Assembly (NCBI GenBank): GCA_039815505.1
Contig: JBCBZE010000029.1
Coordinates: forward strand, 1-18,049
Direction of reading: 5' to 3'
Length of the DNA: 18,049 nt
From: CANLWN01 sp039815505
Lineage (GTDB): Bacteria; Bacteroidota; Bacteroidia; Flavobacteriales; Flavobacteriaceae
Below are positions 1 to 9,037 of this stretch, one piece after another (position 1 is the stretch's first letter; every line of letters begins with the position of its first letter). The position numbers and the translations under genes are program-made. Under the pieces are notes generated by a model, which worked only from the letters and a program-made list of their open reading frames with translations, was not told the origin of the DNA and made no database searches.

Positions 1-27
1 CCCTACAATTAAAATAAAATTAGGAAC

Positions 28-930
28 ATGGCAACACAGCAACCTTTGGTATCCATCATCAGCATAAATTATAATGAATCGGAAGTTACAATGGAGATGT
101 TGGATTCACTGAAAAACCAATCCTATGATAATATTGAGATAATCATAGTAGACAACGCCTCTCCCAATGATAATCCAGACAGGATCAAAGAACTATATCC
201 TGGGATAAACCTCATCAAGAGCCAAAAGAATTTGGGTTTTGCCGGTGGAAACAATCTTGGCGTAAAAGCGGCTAAAGGCAGTTACTTTCTGTTCGTTAAC
301 AACGATACCATTATACCGGAAAATTTTATAGCGCCTTTGGTAAACACACTGGAACAGGATGATAGCATAGGCATGGTAAGCCCTAAGATAAAATTTCATT
401 GGGACCCATCGCTCATACAATATGCCGGTTATACGCCCATGAGCCGTTGGACCATTAGGAACCATAGTATTGGTTACCGAGAAAAGGATAACGGAACCTA
501 TGATGAACCCGGTGAGACCGCATCCATTCACGGTGCGGCGATGATGGTTCCCAGACGTGTTGTGGAAAAAGTAGGTAATATGGCGGAGTTATATTTCCTG
601 TACTACGAAGAGCACGATTGGGCAGAGATGATCAAGCGTGCGGGGTATAAAATTTATTATCAGCCAAAGTCTTACATTTTACATAAAGAATCCATTTCCA
701 CGGGAAAATCCAGTCCCTTAAAGACCTATTACATTTCCCGGAATAGGATTGTTTTTGCAAGACGTAATTTTAAACCCCTTTCATTAGTGGTAAGCCTGTT
801 GTTTCAGGTTTTTGTTTCCATTCCAAAAAATACCATAACCTTTATTTTAAAAAATCAATTTGAACATCTAAGAGCTTTTTGGAGCGCTATAGGATGGAAT
901 ATGTTTCATTATCAAATAATAAGCAAATAA
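28..930 (+). CDS. Family 2 glycosyltransferase (WbbL/rhamnosyltransferase-like, COG1216 type)
   Basis: Soluble or peripherally membrane-bound GT-A fold glycosyltransferase of 300 residues that should add one sugar from a nucleotide donor to a growing lipid-linked exopolysaccharide unit in the cytoplasm. Visible motifs: the nucleotide-binding start VSIISINYN (8-16), VDNAS (41-45), the acidic metal/nucleotide motif NNDT (91-94), GAAMMVPR (169-176) and the catalytic-base region EEHDW (194-198), the usual order for the WbbL/RfbF-like GT2 subgroup. The hydrophobic stretch around 253-268 may be a membrane-contact segment. The start follows a short A-rich leader, and the next gene begins 16 nt after the stop, so the two are probably co-transcribed. 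The family often transfers rhamnose, and dTDP-Rha genes lie in this window, but the donor cannot be read from sequence. An upstream operon partner probably lies before position 1. Confidence 0.9.
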   Translation: MATQQPLVSIISINYNESEVTMEMLDSLKNQSYDNIEIIIVDNASPNDNPDRIKELYPGINLIKSQKNLGFAGGNNLGVKAAKGSYFLFVNNDTIIPENFIAPLVNTLEQDDSIGMVSPKIKFHWDPSLIQYAGYTPMSRWTIRNHSIGYREKDNGTYDEPGETASIHGAAMMVPRRVVEKVGNMAELYFLYYEEHDWAEMIKRAGYKIYYQPKSYILHKESISTGKSSPLKTYYISRNRIVFARRNFKPLSLVVSLLFQVFVSIPKNTITFILKNQFEHLRAFWSAIGWNMFHYQIISK

Positions 931-946
931 TCAATACCCCCAAATC

Positions 947-2914
947 ATGAAAAAAATAGTTTATGTTTTAGTAATCCTTGCGACCGTTTTCATTAACGGT
1001 TGTGTAAGTGAAGAAAATTTAGATGAGTTAATAACCGATAGCGAGGTTACGGATACGGATGGAAATTCCGATCCAGACGATCCTCTGTCCGCCTTGAACG
1101 TATCAGCGGATTTTAATTATGCCACAAGCAAGCAGCTTACGCTGGAATTGGATGTTCCGCTCAATTTAAAAGGAGCGGTCTTTGCCCTTTATAGTAAGAT
1201 ATCGGGTAAGGACAGTACCTTCATTGGTAAGGGAACTTTTGATGACTTTGGACATTATGAAAAAAAGTTTATGCTAAGTTCCAGAGCCGATAGTCTATTG
1301 GTTTTTTCAAACTACGTAGGCTTAATAGATGATGTGCGCCTTGGGATAAACTCGGATAATGTCGTTTTTGATTATAGACCTTTTTATGAGCGGGATGATA
1401 ACAATGGAAAAAGTTTGAATCCCCCTAAAAAGAATCCGCTTCCTTCCCAAAAATCTACCGACTATGTTTTTATAGATTCCTTTAACTTCTTGGGAGTACC
1501 GGATAACCTTGCTTTTTCGGATGTTATTGCCCAGAATTTATTGGATGATATAAACGCCTCCCTTCCCGAGAATGTTCCGGGAGGTATCCCGATCACGCAT
1601 CCGGAATATTTGGCCGGTAGGGAAACGAGTCTCATAATTACCGAGGAGGCCGATGTATGGGTGACCTTTGTATCGGAAGGAGCTGGATATCGGAATGTTT
1701 TGGGCTACTATACACACCCTTTGGGACAAGAACCCGCATCAACAGCGGAAATTGACCCGCATTATATCATTTTCCCCAACGTATCCATGTTGTATTCCGG
1801 TGGTGGTCTTATCCCGGGAGACAGGGTATATTTAGGAAGGTTTCCAGAAAATACGGTAGTTTCATGGTTTCTGGTAGCCAACGCCTGGAACGGCGGTGGT
1901 GTAGGCAATGGTAATGGAACGTACTACTCCAACCCGGATTTTAATCCAGAATCCACTTCCGAAAAAAGAAACCATATGGTTTTGTTGTATGACGAGGGAC
2001 GGGAATTAACCCTATTGGGTTTTGAAGATCTATTTAGGGACGGCCCCACGGATGATGATTTTAATGATGCCATTTTCTATGCAAAATCAAATCCGGTAGA
2101 TGCCATTCAAATTGGGAACCTGGCTCAAATACAAGCAGCTACCGATGCTGATGGCGATGGTATTAACGATGAACTTGATGATTTTCCTTTTGACCCGGAC
2201 AAAGCGTTCAATAATTTTTCCCCTTCTGTAAATTCTTCTGGAAAGTTGGTTTATGAAGACTTATGGCCAAGTCAAGGGGACTACGATTTTAACGACCTTG
2301 CATTGGACTACGCCTTTAACTTAATTGCAAATTCGGATAACCTGGTCACATCCCTTAGTGCAACCTTTACCATTGAAGAAATTGGTGGTTCGCTACATAA
2401 TGGTTTTGGTTTTGTTTTACCTATAGACCCAAGTTTGGTATCCAGTATTGATGGCCAGACCTTAAACGCCGGTTACGAAACGGTGGCCGCGAACGGAACT
2501 GAAACGGGAACCGCAACGGATGAAACGGTGGTATTGGTCGTTGGGGATACCTTTGATCTAAAAGGAACAACGGTTACGGTGAATATTGAGTTCTCCTCAC
2601 CTTTGAGCGAAACCGCTTTAGGAGACGTTCCATTCAATACCTTTTTAATAGCGAACGGTGATCGGGCCAAAGAGGTTCATCTGCCGGATTTACCTCCAAC
2701 AAGTAAAGCCGATTATTTGGCCACGGGAGACGACTTTTCGGATGCCACGATTGGCCGGTATTATAAAACCGAAAACAATTTGCCGTGGGCATTGAATATC
2801 TATGAAAACTTTGATACTCCTCCAGAATCGGTTCCTATTACGCTTCATTATCCCCGATTTGTCAATTGGGCAAATTCAGGTGGCACCCAGAGTTTAGATT
2901 GGTATCAACAATAG
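947..2914 (+). CDS. LruC domain-containing surface lipoprotein
   Basis: Predicted lipoprotein of 655 residues. A short type II signal peptide ends in the lipobox INGC, with the acylated cysteine at residue 19; the next residues, SEEN, are acidic as in many exported Bacteroidota lipoproteins. Residues of about 150-380 contain the DUF4114-like block ending in LLYDEGRELTLLGFEDLF and TDDDFNDAIFYA (about 345-379). A calcium-loop-like DADGDGIND motif sits at 400-408, with D400, D402 and D404 spaced as in thrombospondin type 3 repeats. The C-terminal part (about 430-650) begins YEDLWPSQGDYDFNDLALDY, the hallmark of the LruC/DUF4842 domain named after the Leptospira outer-membrane lipoprotein LruC. 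No enzymatic motif is visible. It lies 16 nt after a glycosyltransferase gene and before ugd, so it may anchor, bind or help display the polysaccharide; that role is inference. No frameshift or truncation is seen. Confidence 0.85.
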   Translation: MKKIVYVLVILATVFINGCVSEENLDELITDSEVTDTDGNSDPDDPLSALNVSADFNYATSKQLTLELDVPLNLKGAVFALYSKISGKDSTFIGKGTFDDFGHYEKKFMLSSRADSLLVFSNYVGLIDDVRLGINSDNVVFDYRPFYERDDNNGKSLNPPKKNPLPSQKSTDYVFIDSFNFLGVPDNLAFSDVIAQNLLDDINASLPENVPGGIPITHPEYLAGRETSLIITEEADVWVTFVSEGAGYRNVLGYYTHPLGQEPASTAEIDPHYIIFPNVSMLYSGGGLIPGDRVYLGRFPENTVVSWFLVANAWNGGGVGNGNGTYYSNPDFNPESTSEKRNHMVLLYDEGRELTLLGFEDLFRDGPTDDDFNDAIFYAKSNPVDAIQIGNLAQIQAATDADGDGINDELDDFPFDPDKAFNNFSPSVNSSGKLVYEDLWPSQGDYDFNDLALDYAFNLIANSDNLVTSLSATFTIEEIGGSLHNGFGFVLPIDPSLVSSIDGQTLNAGYETVAANGTETGTATDETVVLVVGDTFDLKGTTVTVNIEFSSPLSETALGDVPFNTFLIANGDRAKEVHLPDLPPTSKADYLATGDDFSDATIGRYYKTENNLPWALNIYENFDTPPESVPITLHYPRFVNWANSGGTQSLDWYQQ

Positions 2915-3050
2915 TATTGCCCTAATTTCAGGAGTTAACCACTATTATATATCATTTTACAACATATATTTTAAAAATTAATATTGTAAGATAATATTTA
3001 CAAATAATTGAAAGAAAATAAGTAATAATCACAATTTTAAATTAAACCAC

Positions 3051-4418
3051 ATGAAAATAACCGTAGTAGGAACTGGGTATGTTGGCCTAGTAACCGGAAC
3101 ATGCTTTGCAGAAACAGGTATTGATGTAACCTGCGTTGATATAGACAAAGCAAAGATAAAGATGTTATCGGAAGGTAAAATTCCGATCTATGAACCAGGT
3201 CTGGATAATGTGCTGGAAAGAAACCTGGAAAAAGGTAGGATTACATTTACCTCAAACTTGGCCAAAGGGATCAAGAACAGTGATGCCGTATTTATAGCGG
3301 TAGGCACCCCACCGGATGAAGATGGTAGTGCGGATCTAAAGTATGTCATTGGCGTTGCTCGGGAGATAGGGCAGCATATGGAGGACTATAAGGTAATCAT
3401 TACCAAAAGTACGGTTCCCGTAGGGACATCCTACAAAGTAAAGGCGGCCGTACAGGAAGAATTGGATAAGAGAAAAGTTGCCATTCCTTTCGACGTGGCT
3501 TCCAATCCTGAATTTCTTAAAGAGGGAAGCGCAGTGGACGATTTCTTAAAACCCGACAGGATCGTGGTTGGCATAGAGTCTGATAGAGCGGAAAAAACCT
3601 TGCGAAGATTATACAAGCCCTTTCTAATGAACGGACATCCCATTTTATTTATGGATATTTTCTCGTCTGAAATGACGAAATATGCTGCAAACTCCATGTT
3701 GGCGACAAAAATCAGCTTTATGAACGATATCGCCAATCTTTGTGAACTCGTTGGTGCAAACGTAGATCTGGTACGTAAAGGTATCGGTTCCGATGCGCGT
3801 ATCGGCAATAAATTTATATATCCCGGAACAGGTTACGGTGGAAGCTGTTTTCCAAAGGACGTACAAGCCTTGGTTCGCACGGCGGACGAATATGGTCATT
3901 CTTTGGAAGTACTTAAGGCCGTAGAAAGTATTAACTACAGGCAAAAATCAAAGTTGGTTGAAAAAATTAAATCCCATTTTGGTGAAAATCTTAAAGGAAA
4001 ACAATTTGGTATGTGGGGATTGGCATTTAAGCCAAGGACGGACGATATGAGAGAAGCGCCATCATTGGTCATTATAGAACAATTATTGGCACTAGGTGCA
4101 AAAGTAAAAGTCTATGATCCGGTGGCTATGGAAGAAGCTAAACATACCCTAAAGGATTCCGTAGTCTATGCCAAGGATGAATACGATGCCTGCATCGAAG
4201 TGGATGCCCTCATTTTGGTAACGGAATGGTCGGAGTTTAGAATGCCGAACTTTAGAATTTTGGACAAAATAATGAACCAAAAGCTCATTTTTGATGGTAG
4301 AAACGTTTACGACCCCGAAGAAATGAAAGATTTGGATTATGTATACTACAGCATAGGCCGTAAAACTGTCAATGGCAATCAAACAAAAGTAAATCCTGCT
4401 ATAAAAGTAGTGGCCTAA
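3051..4418 (+). CDS. ugd: UDP-glucose 6-dehydrogenase
   Basis: Cytoplasmic NAD-dependent enzyme that oxidises UDP-glucose twice to UDP-glucuronate, a donor for acidic polysaccharides and the precursor of UDP-xylose made by the next gene. At 455 residues it has the normal family length. The N-terminal Rossmann fold shows GTGYVG (7-12) and ends its second strand with VDID (29-32). TKSTVPVGT (118-126) and NPEFLKEG (152-159) are conserved substrate-side segments. K210 in TKYAAN and the catalytic nucleophile C266 in GYGGSCFPKD are both present, so the enzyme should be active. The C-terminal UDP-binding domain carries the usual GLAFKPRTDDMREAPS block near 325-340. The UXS gene follows after 16 nt. 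A 136-nt AT-rich gap upstream may carry a promoter, but I could not assign one. Confidence 0.97.
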   Translation: MKITVVGTGYVGLVTGTCFAETGIDVTCVDIDKAKIKMLSEGKIPIYEPGLDNVLERNLEKGRITFTSNLAKGIKNSDAVFIAVGTPPDEDGSADLKYVIGVAREIGQHMEDYKVIITKSTVPVGTSYKVKAAVQEELDKRKVAIPFDVASNPEFLKEGSAVDDFLKPDRIVVGIESDRAEKTLRRLYKPFLMNGHPILFMDIFSSEMTKYAANSMLATKISFMNDIANLCELVGANVDLVRKGIGSDARIGNKFIYPGTGYGGSCFPKDVQALVRTADEYGHSLEVLKAVESINYRQKSKLVEKIKSHFGENLKGKQFGMWGLAFKPRTDDMREAPSLVIIEQLLALGAKVKVYDPVAMEEAKHTLKDSVVYAKDEYDACIEVDALILVTEWSEFRMPNFRILDKIMNQKLIFDGRNVYDPEEMKDLDYVYYSIGRKTVNGNQTKVNPAIKVVA

Positions 4419-4434
4419 CCTTTAAAATTATATC

Positions 4435-5409
4435 ATGAAAAGAATATTGGTAACAGGTGGGGCGGGTTTTGTAGGATCACATCTATGCGAACGTTTATTA
4501 GGTGAAGGGAACGAAGTAATTTGTCTCGACAATTACTTTACCGGAAGAAAAAGTAAAATAGCGCATTTGTTGAACAATCCATATTTTGAACTGGTAAGGC
4601 ATGATGTTACCATGCCTTACTTTATCGAAGTAGATGAAATCTATAATCTGGCATGCCCTGCATCCCCCGTTCATTATCAGCACAATCCGATAAAAACGAT
4701 CAAGACCTCCGTAATGGGGGCCATAAATATGTTGGGACTTGCAAAAAGAACAGGGGCCAAAATCCTACAGGCCTCTACCAGTGAAGTATACGGGGATCCG
4801 GAAATGCATCCACAACCAGAGCATTATTGGGGCCACGTAAACCCAATAGGTTTGCGTTCTTGCTATGACGAAGGAAAGCGATGCGCAGAATCCTTGTTCG
4901 TCAACTATCATGAATCCAACGATGTAAAGGTAAAGATTATACGCATTTTTAACACCTACGGTCCAAAAATGGAACCGGATGATGGTAGGGTTGTGTCCAA
5001 CTTTATAATGCAAGCATTACAAGGTCAGGATATTACCATATTTGGTGACGGTACCCAAACCCGTAGCTTTCAATATGTGAGTGATTTGGTTGATGGTATG
5101 ATCAAAATGATGGCTACCGAAGATTCTTTTATCGGCCCCATAAACATTGGAAATCCAGTAGAGTTTACCATGTTGGAATTGGCCGAGAATATCCTAGAAC
5201 TGACCGGTAGCGCTTCCAAAATAATTCATATGCCCTTGCCTTCCGATGACCCCACTCAAAGAAATCCGGACATTAGGCTGGCCAAGGAGAAACTAAAAGG
5301 ATGGTCACCAAAAATAGCGCTCAAAGAGGGGCTAACCGAAACCATAGCGTACTTTGATGAAATAATCAAAGACAAGTCCATTCATGACTTGGTAAATGCC
5401 GAGCACTAA
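4435..5409 (+). CDS. UDP-glucuronate decarboxylase (UDP-xylose synthase, extended SDR)
   Basis: Extended short-chain dehydrogenase/reductase of 324 residues predicted to convert UDP-glucuronate to UDP-xylose with a tightly bound NAD, drawing on the Ugd product of the preceding gene. The NAD-binding motif GGAGFVG is at 8-14, the conserved ACPASPVHY substrate segment at 73-81, the TSEVYGDP block at 115-122 including E117, and the catalytic pair Y144/K148 in SCYDEGKR. ACPASP, the SEVYGDP glutamate and the YDEGKR active site distinguish UXS from plain dehydratases and epimerases of the same fold. Downstream segments such as RIFNTYGPKM and GDGTQTRSFQYVSD are also typical of the family. Without a C-terminal ArnA-like formyltransferase domain it should release UDP-xylose. 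It is co-directional with ugd (16 nt) and with the next glycosyltransferase (32 nt), suggesting that xylose enters the local polymer. Confidence 0.93.
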   Translation: MKRILVTGGAGFVGSHLCERLLGEGNEVICLDNYFTGRKSKIAHLLNNPYFELVRHDVTMPYFIEVDEIYNLACPASPVHYQHNPIKTIKTSVMGAINMLGLAKRTGAKILQASTSEVYGDPEMHPQPEHYWGHVNPIGLRSCYDEGKRCAESLFVNYHESNDVKVKIIRIFNTYGPKMEPDDGRVVSNFIMQALQGQDITIFGDGTQTRSFQYVSDLVDGMIKMMATEDSFIGPINIGNPVEFTMLELAENILELTGSASKIIHMPLPSDDPTQRNPDIRLAKEKLKGWSPKIALKEGLTETIAYFDEIIKDKSIHDLVNAEH

Positions 5410-5441
5410 TTTTTAAGCCCCGAAAGCAAATAAATCATACG

Positions 5442-6650
5442 ATGGATTATTTAAAACCTGTTATTTATGGATTGGAGTGGTCACTTGTGCTATATTTAGG
5501 AACGGCAGCGTTATATATTCTTATTTTTTCCGTCGCCGGTCTTTTTACGACAAAGCGATCGTTTTCCATATCAAAACCAATATCCAGAAGGTATGCGGTA
5601 CTTATTCCCGGTTACAAGGAAGATGCGGTTATTATAGCTGTAGCAAAGCAAGCTTTAAACCAGGATTATCCAACGACCTTATTTGATGTTGTCATTATCG
5701 CGGATTCGTTTGAGCCAAGTACGTTGAAAGAATTAAGAAAATTGCCCATTACCTTGGTCGAAGTCTCTTTTGAGTCCAGTACCAAATCAAAGGCCTTGAA
5801 CAAAGCAATGCAAACCATTGGGGACTCCTATGACGTTGCTTTGATTTTAGATGCGGACAATGTTATGGAACCTAATTTTATCCAAAAGATAGATTCCGCT
5901 TTTGATACCGGTTTTAAAGTAGTACAGGGACACAGAGTGGCAAAGAATACAAATACGTCCTTCGCCATATTGGATGCCATAAGTGAGGAGGTAAACAATC
6001 ATATTTTTAGAAAAGGACATCGGGCATTAGGTTTTTCTTCCGCATTGATCGGTTCCGGAATGGCCTTTGAATATGCTTTTTTTAAGTCGACCATGGCGCA
6101 TATAAATGCCGTTGGGGGATTTGACAAAGAACTGGAATTGACCCTACTGAGGGATGGTGAGAAAATAGACTATGTACATGATGCATTGGTATTTGATGAA
6201 AAAACACAAAAAGCAGCCGTGTTCGCCAAACAAAGGAAACGATGGCTGTCTGCCCAGTTTATCTATTTTAGAAGATTTATAGGCTCTGGTTTAAAGGAAT
6301 TGTTCTTAAGAGGAAATTTTGATTTTTTCGACAAGGTATACCAAATGATCGCACCGCCCAGGGTATTATTGGCGGGAACAGTGGTCATCATTACCACATT
6401 ATATGCCGTTGTATATGGGATTGGGCAATCTACCCTCCTAAGCGTGCCATGGAAGTTATGGTTAATTATCTGTTTAACCACCGTTATGGCCTTTGCTTTG
6501 GCCATACCCCGTGCGTTTTATTCTTTTAAAACATTAAAAGCACTATTGACCTTACCCAAGGCTTTTGCCCTTATGTTTTTATCGCTCTTTAAACTAAAGG
6601 GAGCCAATAAAAAATTTATTCATACACAACACGGTACCATTAACCCTTGA
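5442..6650 (+). CDS. Membrane-bound family 2 glycosyltransferase with QRKRW motif
   Basis: Inner-membrane GT2 of 402 residues. One N-terminal transmembrane helix (about 13-34) is followed by a cytosolic GT-A domain and about three C-terminal hydrophobic segments (308-327, 337-356, 370-385), the layout of cellulose- or hyaluronan-synthase-like enzymes. The nucleotide motif at residue 88 (IADS), the DADN metal site (137-140) and the Q/RxxRW-type motif QRKRW (264-268) are visible. The canonical TED acceptor-base motif is not obvious; the corresponding region reads ELTLLRDGEK (232-241), where an acidic residue could take the role. QxxRW is associated with processive synthases, so this protein may elongate a homopolymer or main chain, but the short C-terminal membrane region also fits a non-processive transferase. 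Start ATG is 32 nt after UXS and the next gene is 10 nt downstream. The substrate is unknown. Confidence 0.85.
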   Translation: MDYLKPVIYGLEWSLVLYLGTAALYILIFSVAGLFTTKRSFSISKPISRRYAVLIPGYKEDAVIIAVAKQALNQDYPTTLFDVVIIADSFEPSTLKELRKLPITLVEVSFESSTKSKALNKAMQTIGDSYDVALILDADNVMEPNFIQKIDSAFDTGFKVVQGHRVAKNTNTSFAILDAISEEVNNHIFRKGHRALGFSSALIGSGMAFEYAFFKSTMAHINAVGGFDKELELTLLRDGEKIDYVHDALVFDEKTQKAAVFAKQRKRWLSAQFIYFRRFIGSGLKELFLRGNFDFFDKVYQMIAPPRVLLAGTVVIITTLYAVVYGIGQSTLLSVPWKLWLIICLTTVMAFALAIPRAFYSFKTLKALLTLPKAFALMFLSLFKLKGANKKFIHTQHGTINP

Positions 6651-6660
6651 TTAGGATAAG

Positions 6661-7824
6661 ATGAGAATAGGAATAGAAGGACAACGCCTTTTTAGAAAAA
6701 AGAAACACGGTATGGATATGGTGGCTTTAGAGCTGATCAAAAACCTACAGCGAATCGATAAGGTAAATGAATATGTGGTTTTTGTAAAGCCAGACGAGGA
6801 CAATTTATGCATCCCTGAAGCCCCTAATTTTAAGATTGTTCCGTTGCGTTCCAAATGGGGGTACCCCGGTTGGGAACAAATAGCATTGCCCAAAGCAGCT
6901 TTGGCCGAAAAATGTGATGTATTGCACTGTACCAGCAATACGGGTCCCCTTTTTTCAAAAGTGCCTTTGATTACCACGCTACATGATATTATATATCTAG
7001 AAAGTATCAGCTTATTTAAAAAAGAAGGGAGTTGGTACCAGAAGTTGGGTAATATGTATCGTAGATGGTTTGTCCCCGGGGTTATAAAAAGGAGCAAAAA
7101 AGTCATTACGGTTTCTAACTACGAAAAGCATCGAATCAATAACTATTTTGGTTTTACGGACAATCGACTCGCTGCGGTGTACAATGGTGTCGGTGAGCAT
7201 TTTAAAAAAATAACCCATCCGGCAACACTTGAAAAGATAAAAGAAGAGTACCGATTACCAGCACATTTTTTCTTTTTTTTAGGAAATACAGATCCAAAGA
7301 AAAATACGAAAGGCGTATTAGAGGCATTTGCCATATTCAACGCTTTTTATCCGGGGAAGTACAAATTGGTGATGCTAGATTATGATGAGACCGCGTTACA
7401 AAAATTATTAGCGGATATCGGTAGACCTGAAATCAGGGAATCAATTCATTTATTGGGTTATGTTCCTAACGAAATCTTGCCCGCCATTATAAGCCAGTGT
7501 ACTATTTTTTTATATCCATCTTTACGTGAAAGTTTTGGCATACCTATCCTTGAGGGAATGGCATGCGGGGTTCCTGTAGTCACCTCGAACACATCCTCAA
7601 TGCCCGAAATTGCCGGTGAAGATGCCGCATTGATCGTGGACCCTTTTAACCCTAATGAGATTTCTGCAGCCATGCAAACCTTGGTGGAGGATAAATTACT
7701 AGCAAATGTATTGATAGAAAAGGGCATTGCGCGGGCAAAACACTTTTCATGGGAAACCATGGCACAAAACGTATTGGAACTTTATGAAGAAGTAATCAAA
7801 GAACTAAAAGTTGTTACGAAATGA
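6661..7824 (+). CDS. Family 4 (GT-B) glycosyltransferase
   Basis: Retaining GT-B fold glycosyltransferase of 387 residues, expected to work at the cytoplasmic face of the inner membrane on lipid-linked oligosaccharide. The N-terminal acceptor domain contains the LHDI loop (107-110) and ends with ITVSNYEK (149-156) and VYNGV (173-177), typical of the mannosyltransferase MtfB/WbaZ-like GT4 subgroup. The C-terminal donor domain carries FLGNTDPKKN (206-215), HLLGYV (263-268) and the diagnostic E-x7-E motif ESFGIPILE with E290 and E298, followed by GMACGVPVV. All catalytic landmarks are intact and the length is normal. The stop overlaps the start of the next glycosyltransferase by 4 nt (ATGA), so translational coupling is likely. 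The donor sugar is not readable from sequence; the subgroup includes mannosyl- and rhamnosyltransferases. Confidence 0.92.
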   Translation: MRIGIEGQRLFRKKKHGMDMVALELIKNLQRIDKVNEYVVFVKPDEDNLCIPEAPNFKIVPLRSKWGYPGWEQIALPKAALAEKCDVLHCTSNTGPLFSKVPLITTLHDIIYLESISLFKKEGSWYQKLGNMYRRWFVPGVIKRSKKVITVSNYEKHRINNYFGFTDNRLAAVYNGVGEHFKKITHPATLEKIKEEYRLPAHFFFFLGNTDPKKNTKGVLEAFAIFNAFYPGKYKLVMLDYDETALQKLLADIGRPEIRESIHLLGYVPNEILPAIISQCTIFLYPSLRESFGIPILEGMACGVPVVTSNTSSMPEIAGEDAALIVDPFNPNEISAAMQTLVEDKLLANVLIEKGIARAKHFSWETMAQNVLELYEEVIKELKVVTK

Positions 7825-9026
7825 TCAAAGGAAGGGATATCATAGTAATGGGCATTCAAGCCTGGGACATAGAAATTGGAAGCAATTGTAAAAACATTGC
7901 AATGGAGTTTTCCAAAAACAATAGGGTGCTATATGTAAACCCGCCCATGGACCGGATTTCCAGATACCGGGAAAAGAATACCGAGAAAATAAAAAAACGA
8001 CTTCGTATCAAAAAAGGAATTGATGAAGATTTGGTACCCGTGACCAATAATCTCTGGAACCTATATCCAAAGACCCAAACAGAATCCATTAATTTCATTA
8101 AAAACAAGACGATATTCGACTTGTTCAATAAGATGAACGCAAAACGATTTACTAGGGATGTCTCCCATGCCATTCAACGATTACAATTCAACGATTATAT
8201 TGTTTTCAATGATAGTTCCATGTTTTTGGGGCAACACATTAAAGAATTATTAAAACCATCATTCTACGTGTATTACATGCGGGATTATTTAATAAAGAAC
8301 CCCTATTGGAAAAAGAATGGTGTTCGACTGGAACCCAAATTGATTCAAAATGCAGATTGTGTTGTCAACAATTCTACCTTATATACCGAATATGGCCAGC
8401 GATTTACAGAACATTCTTATATGGTGGGCCAAGGCTGCGATACAACATTGTTCAACGATGAATTGCGCGATATCAAAGTCCCCGAGGATGTAAGGGCCAT
8501 ACCAACACCGATAATTGGTTATGTAGGTTTTTTAAGCAGCAGAAGATTAAGTATTGCCATTTTGGAACATATGGCCAAGGTAAGACCGGACTGGAGTATT
8601 GTCTTGGTAGGGCCGGAGGATGATGTATTCAATACGTCCAAATTGCATGAAATGGACAATGTGTACTTTTTAGGGAGTAGGGACGCCTCGGAATTGCCAA
8701 ATTATATCAAAGGCTTTGATGTCGCCATCAATCCACAGTTGATCAATGACGCCACTATGGGCAATTATCCTAGAAAAATTGACGAATACCTCGCCCTGGG
8801 AAAACCTACCGTAGCCTCCGCCACCAAAGCAATGGATTATTTTAAGGAGCATACCTACTTGGGAAAAACTCCAGAAGACTATGTTAAGCTGGTTCAAAGG
8901 GCCTTGGAAAATAATACCCCGGAACTGGAGCATAAAAGAAGAAAGTTTGGCCTCTCTCATAGTTGGGAAAACAATGTGAACGAGATCTACAATTGTATTC
9001 TAAAGGTGAAGCCGCACTCCGCATAA
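7821..9026 (+). CDS. GT-B fold glycosyltransferase (TuaH-like, divergent N-terminal half)
   Basis: Predicted glycosyltransferase of 401 residues whose start overlaps the preceding GT4 stop by 4 nt. The N-terminal half (1-215) is divergent but has WDIEIGSNCKN (15-25), VLYVNPP (36-42) and VVNNSTLY (181-188), reminiscent of the acceptor half of TuaH-type teichuronic acid transferases. The C-terminal half has a recognisable donor domain: IIGYVGFLS (231-239), WSIVLVGPEDD (258-268), VYFLGSRDASELPNYI (281-296) and the segment KIDEYLALGKPTVAS (319-333), where E322 stands at the second glutamate of the GT4 E-x7-E motif. The first glutamate is not obvious, so assignment to family 4 is less certain than for its neighbour. 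Position in the operon supports a role in building the same repeat unit. Confidence 0.82.
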   Translation: MIKGRDIIVMGIQAWDIEIGSNCKNIAMEFSKNNRVLYVNPPMDRISRYREKNTEKIKKRLRIKKGIDEDLVPVTNNLWNLYPKTQTESINFIKNKTIFDLFNKMNAKRFTRDVSHAIQRLQFNDYIVFNDSSMFLGQHIKELLKPSFYVYYMRDYLIKNPYWKKNGVRLEPKLIQNADCVVNNSTLYTEYGQRFTEHSYMVGQGCDTTLFNDELRDIKVPEDVRAIPTPIIGYVGFLSSRRLSIAILEHMAKVRPDWSIVLVGPEDDVFNTSKLHEMDNVYFLGSRDASELPNYIKGFDVAINPQLINDATMGNYPRKIDEYLALGKPTVASATKAMDYFKEHTYLGKTPEDYVKLVQRALENNTPELEHKRRKFGLSHSWENNVNEIYNCILKVKPHSA

Positions 9027-9037
9027 TTGAAATCAAA

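Noticed and set aside
2984..3003. Inverted repeat TTGTAA/TTACAA in the gap before ugd, considered as an operator
   Set aside because: Only 6-bp arms in very AT-rich DNA, and no matching promoter element with correct spacing was found; consistent with chance.
6651..7106. Minus-strand frame of 151 codons opposite the GT4 gene
   Set aside because: Entirely antisense to a well-supported glycosyltransferase with intact motifs; no independent signals.
8963..9037. In-frame upstream start for the acyltransferase
   Set aside because: It would overlap the preceding glycosyltransferase by 64 nt and add residues unlike the family; ATG 9038 gives normal spacing and a normal N-terminus.
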